Of a DNA stretch of 64,000 nt, positions 18,647 through 31,147 are shown piece after piece. Position 1 is the first letter of the stretch, and each line of letters opens with the position of its first letter. The position numbers and the translations under genes were made by a program. A model generated the notes under the pieces. The model was given only the letters and a program-made list of their open reading frames with translations, made no database searches and had not been told where the DNA came from. Source of the stretch: Arenimonas sp. GDDSR-1 (GTDB lineage Bacteria; Pseudomonadota; Gammaproteobacteria; Xanthomonadales; Xanthomonadaceae); NCBI RefSeq assembly GCF_025980345.1, contig NZ_JAPDUI010000001.1, positions 1 to 64,000 on the forward strand. The letters run 5' to 3'.

Positions 18647-19641
18647 TCATCGGAATCGAAGCGCACGCACTGACCGTTGCCGAGCGTGAATTCCTGCAGC
18701 ACCCCGCCGTTGCCGGGGTTATCCTGTTTTCGCGCAATTTCGCTTCGAAAGCGCAGTTGTCCGATCTGTGTGCCGAAATCCGTGCCGGCTCGCCCCGGCC
18801 GCAGCTCATCTGCGTCGATCAGGAGGGCGGACGCGTGCAGCGTTTCCGCGAGGGTTTCGCCAAGTTGCCCAGTCTCGAGCGGTTCGGGGAATTGGCCCGC
18901 GCCGATACCGCATCGGCGCTGGCGCTGGCCCGAGAGCACGCCTTTCTCATGGCCTCTGAAATCATCGCCAGCGGACTGGATCTGAGCTTCGCCCCGGTGG
19001 CCGATCTGGGCCGCGGCAACCTCGCCATCGGCAACCGTGCCTTCGCGGCCGATCCCGCCACGGTGGCGATGTTCATCGAAAGCTATGTGGCGGGCATGCA
19101 CGATGCCGGCATGGCTGCGACCCTGAAACATTTCCCCGGCCACGGTTCGGTGCTGGAGGATACCCATTTCAATCAGGCCGTGGATTCACGGCCGTACGCA
19201 GAAATAGCAGAGATCGATCTGCCGCCATTCACAGCCGGCATGCGTGCCGGTGCCGATGCGGTGATGATGGCGCATGTCGTTTATCCGCAGGTTGCCCCGG
19301 ATCCGGCCGGCTATTCGCCGCACTGGATCGGTACCGTGCTGAAATCGGAATTGGGCTTCAACGGCGTCGTGTTCAGCGATGACATCGGCATGGCCGCGGC
19401 CGAAAGCGCCGGCGGTGTCGCGACACGGATCGGACAGCATCTGGCCGCCGGCTGTGATGCGGTATTGGCCTGTCCTCCGGCCTGTGTCGGGGAGGCCGTC
19501 GCCGCCATGCCCGTACGCGATTACCCGCTTTCGCGTCTGCAGCCTCTGTTTGCCGCACGGCCCATGACGTGGGATACACTGGCCGGCAATGACCGTTATC
19601 GGTCCGCCTTGCGGACCATGAACCAGCTGGAGCAGGCATGA
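18640..19641 (+). CDS. nagZ: Beta-N-acetylhexosaminidase NagZ
   Basis: This 333-residue cytosolic glycoside hydrolase family 3 enzyme removes GlcNAc from anhydro-muropeptides during cell-wall recycling. The family signature KHFPGHGSVLEDTH holds the catalytic loop His and Asp, and VIFSDD-like sequence (GVVFSDDIGMAAA) holds the nucleophile Asp. The start overlaps the CYTH stop by seven bases. It acts downstream of lytic transglycosylases such as the one at 3.3 kb, and its product pool feeds beta-lactamase signalling where ampC/ampR exist (not in this window). Confidence 0.96.
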   Translation: MLIIGIEAHALTVAEREFLQHPAVAGVILFSRNFASKAQLSDLCAEIRAGSPRPQLICVDQEGGRVQRFREGFAKLPSLERFGELARADTASALALAREHAFLMASEIIASGLDLSFAPVADLGRGNLAIGNRAFAADPATVAMFIESYVAGMHDAGMAATLKHFPGHGSVLEDTHFNQAVDSRPYAEIAEIDLPPFTAGMRAGADAVMMAHVVYPQVAPDPAGYSPHWIGTVLKSELGFNGVVFSDDIGMAAAESAGGVATRIGQHLAAGCDAVLACPPACVGEAVAAMPVRDYPLSRLQPLFAARPMTWDTLAGNDRYRSALRTMNQLEQA

Positions 19642-20180
19642 TGCGACACGATATCGAAGAGGTTCTGGCCCGATCCGAACGCCTGCAGGACCGCACGGAA
19701 ATCGAACAGGCCATCGACCGCATGGCCGGGCAGATCCGCAAGGATCTGCACGGACAGTTTCCGGTTTTCCTGACATTGATGCATGGCGGGCTTTTTTTTG
19801 CGGCCCGGCTCGGCTTGTCATTGAACATGGATGCGGAGTTCGATTACCTGCATGCCACGCGCTATCGCGGCGAAACCACGGGCTCCGGTCTGGCCTGGCT
19901 GCACCGGCCGGCGGCGGTACTGGAAGGCCGTACGGTTCTGTTGGTGGATGACATCCTCGATGAAGGACACACCCTGAAAGCCGTGCGCGACTGGTGCGAG
20001 GACCAGGGCGCGGCCCGGGTCAAAATCGCCGTGATGGCCATCAAACAGCATGACCGTTGCGTCCCCGGCCTTGAGGCCGATTATTCCGGGTTCTCCGTGC
20101 CGGACCGTTATGTGTTCGGATACGGCATGGACATCAATGAGCACGGGCGCAATCTGCCCGGCATCTACGCACTGATATGA
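19638..20180 (+). CDS. Hypoxanthine-guanine phosphoribosyltransferase
   Basis: This 180-residue type I phosphoribosyltransferase makes IMP or GMP from hypoxanthine or guanine and PRPP. The PRPP loop is VLLVDDILDEGHTL, the flexible loop lies around DYLHATRYRGET, and MHGGLFFAA is the first pyrophosphate loop. It overlaps nagZ upstream and MTIP downstream by four bases each. The coupling to MTIP is meaningful because MTIP releases hypoxanthine, the substrate of this enzyme. Both ATGs of the ATGATG at 19638 are usable. Confidence 0.93.
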   Translation: MMRHDIEEVLARSERLQDRTEIEQAIDRMAGQIRKDLHGQFPVFLTLMHGGLFFAARLGLSLNMDAEFDYLHATRYRGETTGSGLAWLHRPAAVLEGRTVLLVDDILDEGHTLKAVRDWCEDQGAARVKIAVMAIKQHDRCVPGLEADYSGFSVPDRYVFGYGMDINEHGRNLPGIYALI

Positions 20181-20929
20181 ACGAAGACATCGCTCTGGCG
20201 GTCATCGGCGGCACCGGCGTCTATCGCTTGCCCGGCGTGCAGTGGCAGCACTCGCATACGCTGCAGACCCGCTTCGGCGCGCCGTCCGGTCCGATCCGGA
20301 CAGCGCGCATCGGATCCGCGCAGGTCGCTTTCCTCGCCAGACACGGGGAAGGGCATGCCTTGCCGCCGCACCAGATCAATTACCGGGCCAATCTTCAGGC
20401 CTTGCACGATCTGGGTGTGCGACGCGTTCTGGCCATCAATACCGTCGGCGGCATCGGCGCCGCCTATGGTCCGCGGGTATTGGCGGTTCCTGACCAGATC
20501 ATCGATTACACCTGGGGCCGGATCAGCACCTTGTGCGAGGAGCCCGGCAGTCCCGTGTTGCATGTCGATTTCGGCGATCCCTACACGGAAAGTCTGCGCC
20601 TGGAGTTGCTGGCAGCCTGTAAAGCGGCTGGAGTCGATGTGGTGGCCGGCGGCTGTTATGGTGCCACGCAGGGGCCGCGGCTGGAATCCAAAGCTGAAAT
20701 CGCACGCCTGGGCCGGGACGGGTGCGATCTGGTCGGCATGACCGGCATGCCGGAGGCGGGGCTTGCACGGGAGTTTGGCCTGTCCTACGCCAGTCTGTGT
20801 GTCGTGGCCAACTGGGCCGCCGGTTGTGACCCGGCCAATGCCGAAATCACCCTCGAAGAGGTTTTGGCCAATGTCGAGTCGGTCAGCGGGCACCTGCTGC
20901 CGATTCTCGAACAGTTGCTGGCCTCCTAA
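20177..20929 (+). CDS. S-methyl-5'-thioinosine phosphorylase (MTIP)
   Basis: This 250-residue trimeric purine nucleoside phosphorylase belongs to the MTAP/MTIP group. Signature elements are VIGGTGVYRLPG, FLARHGEGHALPPHQINYRA, CYGATQGPRLESKAEI, LVGMTGMPEAGLARE and VVANWAAG. In Pseudomonas and relatives this branch prefers methylthioinosine, formed from MTA by a deaminase, and yields hypoxanthine and methylthioribose-1-phosphate. The latter is the substrate of MtnA at 30 kb. MTA phosphorylase activity is the alternative reading. It overlaps the HGPRT stop by four bases. Confidence 0.88.
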   Translation: MNEDIALAVIGGTGVYRLPGVQWQHSHTLQTRFGAPSGPIRTARIGSAQVAFLARHGEGHALPPHQINYRANLQALHDLGVRRVLAINTVGGIGAAYGPRVLAVPDQIIDYTWGRISTLCEEPGSPVLHVDFGDPYTESLRLELLAACKAAGVDVVAGGCYGATQGPRLESKAEIARLGRDGCDLVGMTGMPEAGLAREFGLSYASLCVVANWAAGCDPANAEITLEEVLANVESVSGHLLPILEQLLAS

Positions 20930-20936
20930 AAAATAC

Positions 20937-20965
20937 TTGGCAATTCAAAACGTTTTGTGCATACT
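20937..20965 (+). promoter_or_regulatory. Promoter of the cold-shock gene
   Basis: TTGGCA (20937-20942) and CATACT (20960-20965) are 17 bases apart in a conspicuously AT-rich stretch directly after the MTIP stop. This leaves an untranslated leader of about 50 bases before the csp ATG. Confidence 0.55.
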
Positions 20966-20972
20966 TTGATTT

Positions 20973-20991
20973 ACCAACTGTTCATGTTGGT
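20973..20991 (+). repeat. Hairpin in the cold-shock mRNA leader
   Basis: ACCAAC (20973-20978) and GTTGGT (20986-20991) form a six-base stem with a seven-base loop inside the predicted csp leader. It is a possible temperature-dependent element, as described for csp leaders in other bacteria. Stem stability is modest. Confidence 0.4.
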
Positions 20992-21023
20992 GAATGTTCA
21001 ATCCATTTTTAAGGTGTGACAGT

Positions 21024-21227
21024 ATGAGTGTCGGTACGGTGAAGTGGTTCAATGATGCAAAGGGTTTCGGTTTCATTGCGCCCGAGGACGGCAGCGAAGA
21101 CATCTTCGTGCATTTCTCGGCGATCAGCTCCGAAGGCTTCCGTTCCTTGAAAGAAGGTCAGCGCGTCACGTTCGACGTGGTGCAGGGCCCGAAAGGAAAG
21201 CAGGCAGCCAACGTCGTCGGCGCCTGA
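21024..21227 (+). CDS. CspA-family cold-shock protein
   Basis: This 67-residue single OB-fold RNA chaperone carries both RNA-binding motifs: RNP1 as KGFGFI and RNP2 as DIFVHF. The ATG at 21024 ([11 protein letters not shown]) follows AAGGTG ten bases upstream; an earlier ATG at 20994 lies in the leader hairpin region and adds ten non-family residues. The member cannot be named CspA, CspC or CspE from sequence alone. It has its own promoter and terminator. Confidence 0.96.
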   Translation: MSVGTVKWFNDAKGFGFIAPEDGSEDIFVHFSAISSEGFRSLKEGQRVTFDVVQGPKGKQAANVVGA

Positions 21228-21229
21228 TT

Positions 21230-21255
21230 ATTGGCGGCGCAAGCCGCCAATCTTT
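21230..21255 (+). terminator. Terminator after the cold-shock gene
   Basis: ATTGGCGGC, loop GCAA, GCCGCCAAT, then CTTTCC. The nine-base stem is perfect but the T-run is short. It ends just three bases before the yciI-like ATG, so partial read-through into that gene is likely. Confidence 0.65.
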
Positions 21256-21257
21256 CC

Positions 21258-21557
21258 ATGTGGTATCTCGTCATTGCCAAAGATCATCCGGGTACTTTGG
21301 CGCAACGACTGGCCTCCCGGGCCGATCATCTCGCACGCCTGCATGACCTGAATGGTCAGGGTCGATTGAAGATTGCCGGCCCGCTGCCGGCGATTGATGC
21401 CGTCGATCCCGGCGATGCCGGATTCACAGGCAGCGCACTTGTCGTTGAATTCGCCAGCTTGGATGATGCCCGAACCTGGGTTTCGGCAGATCCGTATTTC
21501 ACTGCCGGCGTCTATGCCAGCGCCGATATTTTCCCCTTCAAGCCGGTCCTGCCGTGA
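21258..21557 (+). CDS. YciI family protein
   Basis: This 99-residue ferredoxin-like alpha/beta protein of the YciI/YCII group has the His-Asp pair typical of the family (the region ASRADHLARLHDL and the later DDARTWVSADPYF). E. coli YciI has weak hydrolase or dehalogenase-type activity, but the real role is not settled. The ATG at 21258 (MWYLVIAKDHPG) is used; the upstream in-frame residues are encoded by the csp terminator. It is coupled to bolA by a four-base overlap. Confidence 0.88.
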   Translation: MWYLVIAKDHPGTLAQRLASRADHLARLHDLNGQGRLKIAGPLPAIDAVDPGDAGFTGSALVVEFASLDDARTWVSADPYFTAGVYASADIFPFKPVLP

Positions 21558-21844
21558 GCGAAGACCGTGTTTCCCGCATCCGGTCGGCTTTGGATGCACT
21601 GGATCCCTCGAGCTTGGACATCCGCGACGACAGCCACAAGCACGCCGGTCACGCCGGTGCCCGCGACGGCCGCGGCCATTTTTCCGTACGCATCGTTTCC
21701 GCCCGGTTTGAGGGTCTCTTGCCGCTTAAACGGCACCGCCTGGTTTACGACATGCTCGGACCCCTAATGGAGACGGACATCCATGCCGTGGCCATCCAGG
21801 CCCGTACTCCCGCGGAAGCTGCGTTGCAGGCAGAAAAGCCGTAA
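21554..21844 (+). CDS. BolA family protein
   Basis: This 96-residue BolA-fold protein starts with GTG inside the YciI stop. It carries DDSHKHAGHAG, the GHFSVRIVS core and the RHRLVYDML helix containing the invariant His that with a monothiol glutaredoxin binds an Fe-S cluster. BolA proteins affect envelope morphology and iron-sulfur trafficking. No glutaredoxin gene is adjacent. Whether this is BolA or IbaG type is not certain; the loop H-K-H-x-G-H favours BolA. Confidence 0.9.
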   Translation: MSEDRVSRIRSALDALDPSSLDIRDDSHKHAGHAGARDGRGHFSVRIVSARFEGLLPLKRHRLVYDMLGPLMETDIHAVAIQARTPAEAALQAEKP

Positions 21845-21891
21845 AAAATCGCCTTTACCTATCGCCCATCAGGGTGACACGCGCTATACTG

Positions 21892-21919
21892 TTGGTCATG
21901 CTCCGAGATTGTATATAAG
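21892..21919 (+). promoter_or_regulatory. Possible smc promoter
   Basis: TTGGTC (21892-21897) and TATAAG (21914-21919) with a 16-base spacer, within an AT-rich 178-base gap between bolA and smc. A second TATAAA at 21939-21944 lacks a matching -35. The remaining leader of about 100 bases shows no riboswitch that I recognise. Confidence 0.35.
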
Positions 21920-22022
21920 TACAGTTAAATCAATTGCTTATAAATAAATTCGAGGAATGGATCCCTGTCAGTCGCGCGCTTAAAGATGCGCCGGCAACCG
22001 CCCCGATAAATCAGAAGAATAC

Positions 22023-25000
22023 ATGCGCCTTTCCACCATCAAATTGTCCGGCTTCAAATCCTTCGTCGACCCTACGGTGTTCCATTTGCCGACCAACATG
22101 ACCGGCATCGTCGGCCCCAACGGTTGTGGCAAGTCCAACATCATCGATGCCATCCGCTGGGTCATGGGCGAAAGTTCGGCCTCACGGCTTCGCGGTGATG
22201 CGCTGACCGATGTGATTTTTTCCGGTTCTTCGACCCGCAAGCCGGTCAGCCAGGCCACGGTCGAGTTGATCTTCGACAACAGCGAGGGCAAGATCGGCGG
22301 AGAATTCGCCCGCTTTACCGAGATATCGGTCAAGCGCTCGGTCAGCCGCGACGGTCAATCCAATTATTATCTCAACGGTTCGCGCTGCCGCCGCCGCGAC
22401 ATCACCGACCTTTTCCTCGGCACCGGTTTGGGGCCGCGCAGCTATTCCATCATCGAACAGGGCATGATCGGCCAGATCATTGAAGCCAAGCCGGAAGAAC
22501 TGCGGGTGTATCTGGAAGAGGCCGCAGGCATCTCCAAATACAAGGAACGCCGCAAGGAAACCGAATCGCGGATCAAAAGCACGCGTGAGAATCTCGACCG
22601 CCTCAACGATCTGCGCGAGGAAATCGACAAGCAGCTTGAACACCTCAAGAAGCAGGCCAGGGCCGCCGAGCAGTACCAGCAGCTCCAGATCGAGCGCGCC
22701 GAAAAAGACGCCCAGCTCAAGGCCATGGATTACCGTCAACTCGGCAAAGAACTATCCAAGCATCAAGAAGCATTGCGCGACGGTGAAATCCAGCTGCAGA
22801 AGCTGCTGTCCGAGCAGCGCCATGCCGAAGCGCAGATCGAACAATGCCGCAGCCAGCAGGTCGATGCTTCGGATGCGCTTGCCAAAGTCCAGGCCGAAGG
22901 CTACCGGGTCAGCGGCGAACTGGCGCGCATCGAGCAGCAGATCCAGCATCAGCGCGAACTCAAGCAGCGCCTTGAACAGGCACGGACCGAAGCCGATCAG
23001 GCCTTCGCGCAGATCGAGCAGCATCTGCAGGACGATCAGGCCAAGGCGGCGGCGATCGAAACCGACATCGCCGAGCATGCGCCGAAGCTGGCCGCGCTTC
23101 AGGATGAACAGGCGGACAAACAGGCGGCATTGCGGGCTGCCGAACAGAATCTGATGGATTGGCAGCAGAAGTGGGATGCCTGTCTGAAAGAGCAGGCCGA
23201 AGCCAACCGGTGGGCCGAAGTCGAACGGACCAAAATCGAGTATCTGGAGAAACAGAATCTCGAGCTGGGCCGTCGTTCCGAGGTCCTTCAGACCGAACGC
23301 GCTACGCTGAACCCGGAAGCGATCAGTGCCGGGTTGCAGGGCATGACCGACGAGCACGGCAGTCTGCAGGCAAATCTGGACGCGATGGGACAGGAGCTCG
23401 AAACCCGCAAGCTGGAACAGCAGGAACTGACCGAATCGCAGCGTCTGCGGCAGGCCGAGCTGTCCGATGTGCGCAAGCAATTCGAAACCGCGCGCGGCCG
23501 TCTGGCCTCGCTGGAAGCATTGCAGCATGCGGCATTGGGTCAGGAAGACAAGCAATCCAAAGCCTGGCTCGATGATCAGGGTCTGCTGCACAACAGCCGT
23601 CTCGGGGAAATGCTCGATGTCCAGCCCGGCTGGGAATTCGCGGTGGAGTCTGTTTTGGCCTCCTTGCTGGAATCCGTGGCCGTTGATGATGCCGGCCGTT
23701 ATCTGGACAACCTGGGTTCGGTCAATCAAGGTCATCTGGCCTTGATCGACCAGCAGATCAGCAGCCGGGATTTCCCGGCGGGCAGTCTGGCTGCATGCAT
23801 CAAAGGTCCCGATGCCATCCGCGTGCATCTCAGCCGCGTGCATACCGCCGCCGATCTTTCCGCCGCCAAGGCCCTGCTGCCGCGTCTGGCCGAGCATGAA
23901 TCGGTCATCACGCCTTCCGGAGAATGGCTGTCCAAAGGCTTCGTGCGCATCCTCCGTTCGGGTCATGCCCAGCAGGGCGCGTTGCAGCGCGAATCCGAAA
24001 TCAAACATCTTCGCGCCGAAATCCAGCAGTTGGCGGAAACCGAAAAACGTCTCGTCGCAGCGCTCGCCGAAATCAAAGACAAACTGCTTCTTGCCGAACA
24101 TGCCCGCGAAGAGGCGCAGCGCAGCCTGTATCTGGCGCATCGCAGCGTTTCCGAACTCTCCGGTCAGATCCAGGGCGCGCAGGGCAAACTGCAATCGGCG
24201 CAGAGCCGGATCGCCGCCATCGATGCCGAACTGCAGCAGTCGGCGGCGACGCTGGAGGAGGCCCAGCAACAGGTCCGCGAAGCACGGCAACGTCTACAGC
24301 AGGCGACCGATGCCATGGCCGCGCTGGAAGACCGCCGCAGCCAGCTCGACAGCCAGCGCCGTGAACTGGCCCAGCTCAGGGATGATGCAAGGACCCAGCA
24401 GCGCGAGCATGCCGATACCCTGCATCAGCTGGCACTGACCGTTCAGTCCCATAAAACCGCAATCGGCGGTCTGAACCAGTCCATCGAACGGCTGAATCAG
24501 CAGCGCACTCAGCTCATTTCGCGCACGCATGAAATTGCAGAACAGCTCAAGCACGGCGACAGCCCGATCGAGCAGTTGAATGCCGAGCGCCAGCGTGTGC
24601 TCGAGCAGCGCGTCATTTTCGACCGCGATCTGTCGGCCGCGCGTTCCGCGCTCGATGGCATCGAGCAGGAGCTGCGCCGCTACGAGCAGCAGCGCCAGAG
24701 CAGTGACAGCCAGGCGCTTGTCCAGCGTGAAAAGATCAACTCGGTCAAGTTGCTGGAACAGGCCGTTCTGCTGCGCGCCGAGCAGCTGCAGGCAGCCATC
24801 GAACAGATCGGGACTACGGTCGAGACCGTGCTGGAAGGACTGTCTGACCAGTTCGATTCCGATCAGTGGGCCAAGAGCCTGCTCGACATCGACAACAAGA
24901 TGCGCAGGCTCGAGCCGGTCAATCTTGCCGCCATCCAGGAATTCGGCGAACAGAGCGAACGCAAAAACTATCTCGATGCGCAGAACGCCGACCTCACCCA

Positions 25001-25526
25001 GGCTTTGGAAACGCTGGAAGAAGCCATCCGCAAAATCGACCGTGAAACCCGCGGGCGCTTCAAGGAAACCTTCGACCGCGTCAATTCCGGCGTCCAGGAC
25101 CTTTTCCCGCGCCTGTTCGGCGGCGGCCATGCCTATCTGGAGCTGACCGGCGAAGATCTGCTCGACACCGGAGTGTCGATCATGGCGCGCCCGCCCGGAA
25201 AGCGGGTGTCCAACATCACGCTGCTGTCCGGCGGTGAAAAGGCACTGACTGCGGTTTCGCTGGTGTTCGCCATCTTCAAGCTCAATCCGTCGCCGTTCTG
25301 TCTGCTCGATGAAGTCGATGCGCCGCTCGACGAGGCCAACGTCGGTCGCTTCAGCGCGATGGTGACCGAAATGAGCGAGTCGGTGCAGTTTCTGTTCGTG
25401 ACCCACAACAAAGCCACCATGGAGTCCGCCAAGCAGCTGTCCGGCGTGACCATGCGCGAGCCCGGCGTCAGCCGTATGGTATCGGTCGACCTGGCCGAAG
25501 CGACACGTCTGGCCGGAGTTGCCTGA
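22023..25526 (+). CDS. smc: Chromosome segregation protein SMC
   Basis: This 1167-residue condensin ATPase organises and resolves sister chromosomes. Walker A is VGPNGCGKSNIIDAIRWVMG near the N-terminus. Long coiled coils (about 170-500 and 670-1000) flank the hinge, around residues 520-640 (GRLGEMLDVQPG-like region). The C-terminal head has the signature LLSGGEKALTAVSL and Walker B PFCLLDEVDAPLDE. It is an SMC proper rather than MukB. It is followed after eleven bases by zipA, an order seen in Xanthomonadales. Confidence 0.97.
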   Translation: MRLSTIKLSGFKSFVDPTVFHLPTNMTGIVGPNGCGKSNIIDAIRWVMGESSASRLRGDALTDVIFSGSSTRKPVSQATVELIFDNSEGKIGGEFARFTEISVKRSVSRDGQSNYYLNGSRCRRRDITDLFLGTGLGPRSYSIIEQGMIGQIIEAKPEELRVYLEEAAGISKYKERRKETESRIKSTRENLDRLNDLREEIDKQLEHLKKQARAAEQYQQLQIERAEKDAQLKAMDYRQLGKELSKHQEALRDGEIQLQKLLSEQRHAEAQIEQCRSQQVDASDALAKVQAEGYRVSGELARIEQQIQHQRELKQRLEQARTEADQAFAQIEQHLQDDQAKAAAIETDIAEHAPKLAALQDEQADKQAALRAAEQNLMDWQQKWDACLKEQAEANRWAEVERTKIEYLEKQNLELGRRSEVLQTERATLNPEAISAGLQGMTDEHGSLQANLDAMGQELETRKLEQQELTESQRLRQAELSDVRKQFETARGRLASLEALQHAALGQEDKQSKAWLDDQGLLHNSRLGEMLDVQPGWEFAVESVLASLLESVAVDDAGRYLDNLGSVNQGHLALIDQQISSRDFPAGSLAACIKGPDAIRVHLSRVHTAADLSAAKALLPRLAEHESVITPSGEWLSKGFVRILRSGHAQQGALQRESEIKHLRAEIQQLAETEKRLVAALAEIKDKLLLAEHAREEAQRSLYLAHRSVSELSGQIQGAQGKLQSAQSRIAAIDAELQQSAATLEEAQQQVREARQRLQQATDAMAALEDRRSQLDSQRRELAQLRDDARTQQREHADTLHQLALTVQSHKTAIGGLNQSIERLNQQRTQLISRTHEIAEQLKHGDSPIEQLNAERQRVLEQRVIFDRDLSAARSALDGIEQELRRYEQQRQSSDSQALVQREKINSVKLLEQAVLLRAEQLQAAIEQIGTTVETVLEGLSDQFDSDQWAKSLLDIDNKMRRLEPVNLAAIQEFGEQSERKNYLDAQNADLTQALETLEEAIRKIDRETRGRFKETFDRVNSGVQDLFPRLFGGGHAYLELTGEDLLDTGVSIMARPPGKRVSNITLLSGGEKALTAVSLVFAIFKLNPSPFCLLDEVDAPLDEANVGRFSAMVTEMSESVQFLFVTHNKATMESAKQLSGVTMREPGVSRMVSVDLAEATRLAGVA

Positions 25527-25537
25527 GGAGGTAGAGA

Positions 25538-29308
<3,771 letters not shown>

Positions 29309-29322
<14 letters not shown>

Positions 29323-29911
29323 TGCGGCTGCCGGCGGCGTGAATGCGGCCAAGTACCGGCAATGCCAGCTCGAAGGCCTCTTCGGTCCAGTTCCAAAGCA
29401 CATTTGCCGGTAATTTCAGGTTTTTTGCCAGCGGTGCAGGAAGCATGTCCGAACCCAACTTGCGGATGCGGCCGACGCTGTCCGCGTAGCGGCCGATGGC
29501 CCAGGTGCGGGCAAGTACGGCCACCATTTCCGGCGCCCATTGCGCCAAGGGCGCGGCCTTCAACAGCCAGCCGGAAACACGTGCACCGAGACTGGCCTTG
29601 AGTTTGCGTTCAAGCTGTCCGAAATCAACCAGTTGGGCGGCGCTGCTTTCCGCCACCGCGATGATGGCCGAGGTTTCCCAGTTGGCGGGTTTCAGGCCGT
29701 GCTGCTTGTAGATATCCTTGATCAGCTGTTTCTGGATCCGGAGCGGACTGTTTTTCGCCAGCGAATCCAACACGGACTTGGCCAGAAACGGTTTGGCGAG
29801 CGGAAAGCGCACGATGATGCCTTGGGCAATGGCATATGCTCCGGCACGGACACATGCGGTGTGCAGCATGATTTCAATCCTGCCACTGGGGCGTAGCATC
29901 GATGTGGCCAT
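29309..29911 (-). CDS. Conserved hypothetical protein, possibly membrane-associated
   Basis: I do not recognise this about 200-residue basic protein. It has a moderately hydrophobic helix rich in Ala and Leu (residues about 115-150, including [20 protein letters not shown]). The stretch [13 protein letters not shown] faintly recalls the DUF697/YcjF group, but this is weak. The start is uncertain: ATG at 29911 has AGG five bases upstream; ATGs at 29962, 29899 and 29872 are alternatives. It overlaps the epmA 3' end by 14 bases and is divergent from mtnA. Codon bias matches the neighbours, so it is probably a real gene. Confidence 0.6.
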
Positions 29912-29960
29912 GTGCACCTGCGGCATTATTGCTAAAATGACGGTTGAAAAGGAAGATACC

Positions 29961-31019
29961 ATGAATTTCGAACATGTCGACCGCGTTCGGCCGTTGCTCT
30001 GGCAGGGCGATCATCTTTCCGTGCTGGACCAGCGCGAACTGCCGCACCGCCAGATCCATCTGGCCTGCCGGACGTCCGCCGATGTCGCCCAGGCCATTCA
30101 TGTGCTCGCCGTACGCGGCGCCCCGGCCATCGGCATTGCCGGGGCTTATGGTGTCGTGCTGGCGGCGCATTCCGTTCAGGCATCAACCGGCGCGGAAGCA
30201 CTACAGCGCATCGATGCGGAGCTTCATGCACTGGCGTTGGCGCGCCCGACCGCCGTCAATCTGCATTGGGCGGTGCAACGCATGCGTAACGCGCTTGCCG
30301 CCATGGGTACGGACTGGCGGGACGCGGTGCTTCTCGCCGCACAGGCCATCCAGCAGGAAGATCTGGCCGCCAACCATCGCATGGGCCATCTCGGCGCCGA
30401 ATGCCTGCCCGAGGGCGCCCGGGTGCTGACCCACTGCAACACCGGTTCGCTGGCTACGGCCGGTTTTGGAACGGCGTTGGGCGTCATCCGCGCCGGGATT
30501 GCCGCCGGCCGGATCGCCAAGGTCTATGCCAGCGAAACCCGGCCTTGGCTGCAGGGTTCACGCCTGACCATCTGGGAACTGCTGCAGGACGGTATTCCGG
30601 CCACACTGATCGTTGATTCGGCTTCCGCCTACCTGATGCAGCAGGGTCTGGTCGACGCCGTCATCGTCGGTGCCGACCGGATCTGCGCCAATGGCGATGT
30701 GGCCAATAAAATCGGAACCTTTGCCCATGCCCTGGCCGCCCGAAATCTCGGGGTCAAAGTCATGGTTGTGGCACCCAGCACGACCGTTGATATGGGCACG
30801 GCCAAGGGCGCGGACATTGAAATCGAGCAGCGTCCGGGTACCGAATTGACCCATATCGGGGGCATCGAGGTCGGGGCAAAAGCCGCCGCGGTCTATAATC
30901 CGGTGTTCGACATCACCCCGGCCGCCTGCATCGATTTTCTGGTCACCGAACGGGGCGTCATCACGGCCCCGGATTCGGCCAAAATGACGGCATTTTTCAG
31001 CCCGCTGTCAAGCCTGTAA
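29961..31019 (+). CDS. mtnA: Methylthioribose-1-phosphate isomerase
   Basis: This 352-residue isomerase of the eIF2B-like fold converts 5-methylthioribose-1-phosphate to methylthioribulose-1-phosphate in methionine salvage. Catalytic Cys is in [11 protein letters not shown] and catalytic Asp in [32 protein letters not shown] is a family signature. The ATG at 29961 follows AAAAGGAAG. It accepts the product of MTIP (20.2 kb), so the window holds two steps of the pathway at separate loci. The later genes mtnB to mtnD are not seen here. Confidence 0.95.
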   Translation: MNFEHVDRVRPLLWQGDHLSVLDQRELPHRQIHLACRTSADVAQAIHVLAVRGAPAIGIAGAYGVVLAAHSVQASTGAEALQRIDAELHALALARPTAVNLHWAVQRMRNALAAMGTDWRDAVLLAAQAIQQEDLAANHRMGHLGAECLPEGARVLTHCNTGSLATAGFGTALGVIRAGIAAGRIAKVYASETRPWLQGSRLTIWELLQDGIPATLIVDSASAYLMQQGLVDAVIVGADRICANGDVANKIGTFAHALAARNLGVKVMVVAPSTTVDMGTAKGADIEIEQRPGTELTHIGGIEVGAKAAAVYNPVFDITPAACIDFLVTERGVITAPDSAKMTAFFSPLSSL

Positions 31020-31041
31020 ATCCTTGTTTTATAAGTACCAA

Positions 31042-31065
31042 AAAGCGCGAAAAGACGGGCGCTTT
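31042..31065. repeat. Inverted repeat between mtnA and gyrA
   Basis: AAAGCGC (31042-31048) and GCGCTTT (31059-31065) with a ten-base spacer. It could be a weak terminator for mtnA or an operator, since it ends two bases before the gyrA extended -10. The T-run is only three bases, so I do not call it a terminator. Confidence 0.4.
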
Positions 31066-31066
31066 C

Positions 31067-31075
31067 TGCTACAAT
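31067..31075 (+). promoter_or_regulatory. Extended -10 promoter of gyrA
   Basis: TGC followed directly by TACAAT forms an extended -10 about 73 bases before the gyrA ATG. No -35 hexamer is evident at normal spacing. Weak -35 boxes are common in supercoiling-sensitive gyrase promoters, which fits but does not prove the call. Confidence 0.45.
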
Positions 31076-31147
31076 TCTAGGTATGTTTTTCCGGCTCCCG
31101 CAGGGGCCGGAAACGGCATCAAAACCCCTAGAAATCCGAGTGCCTGA

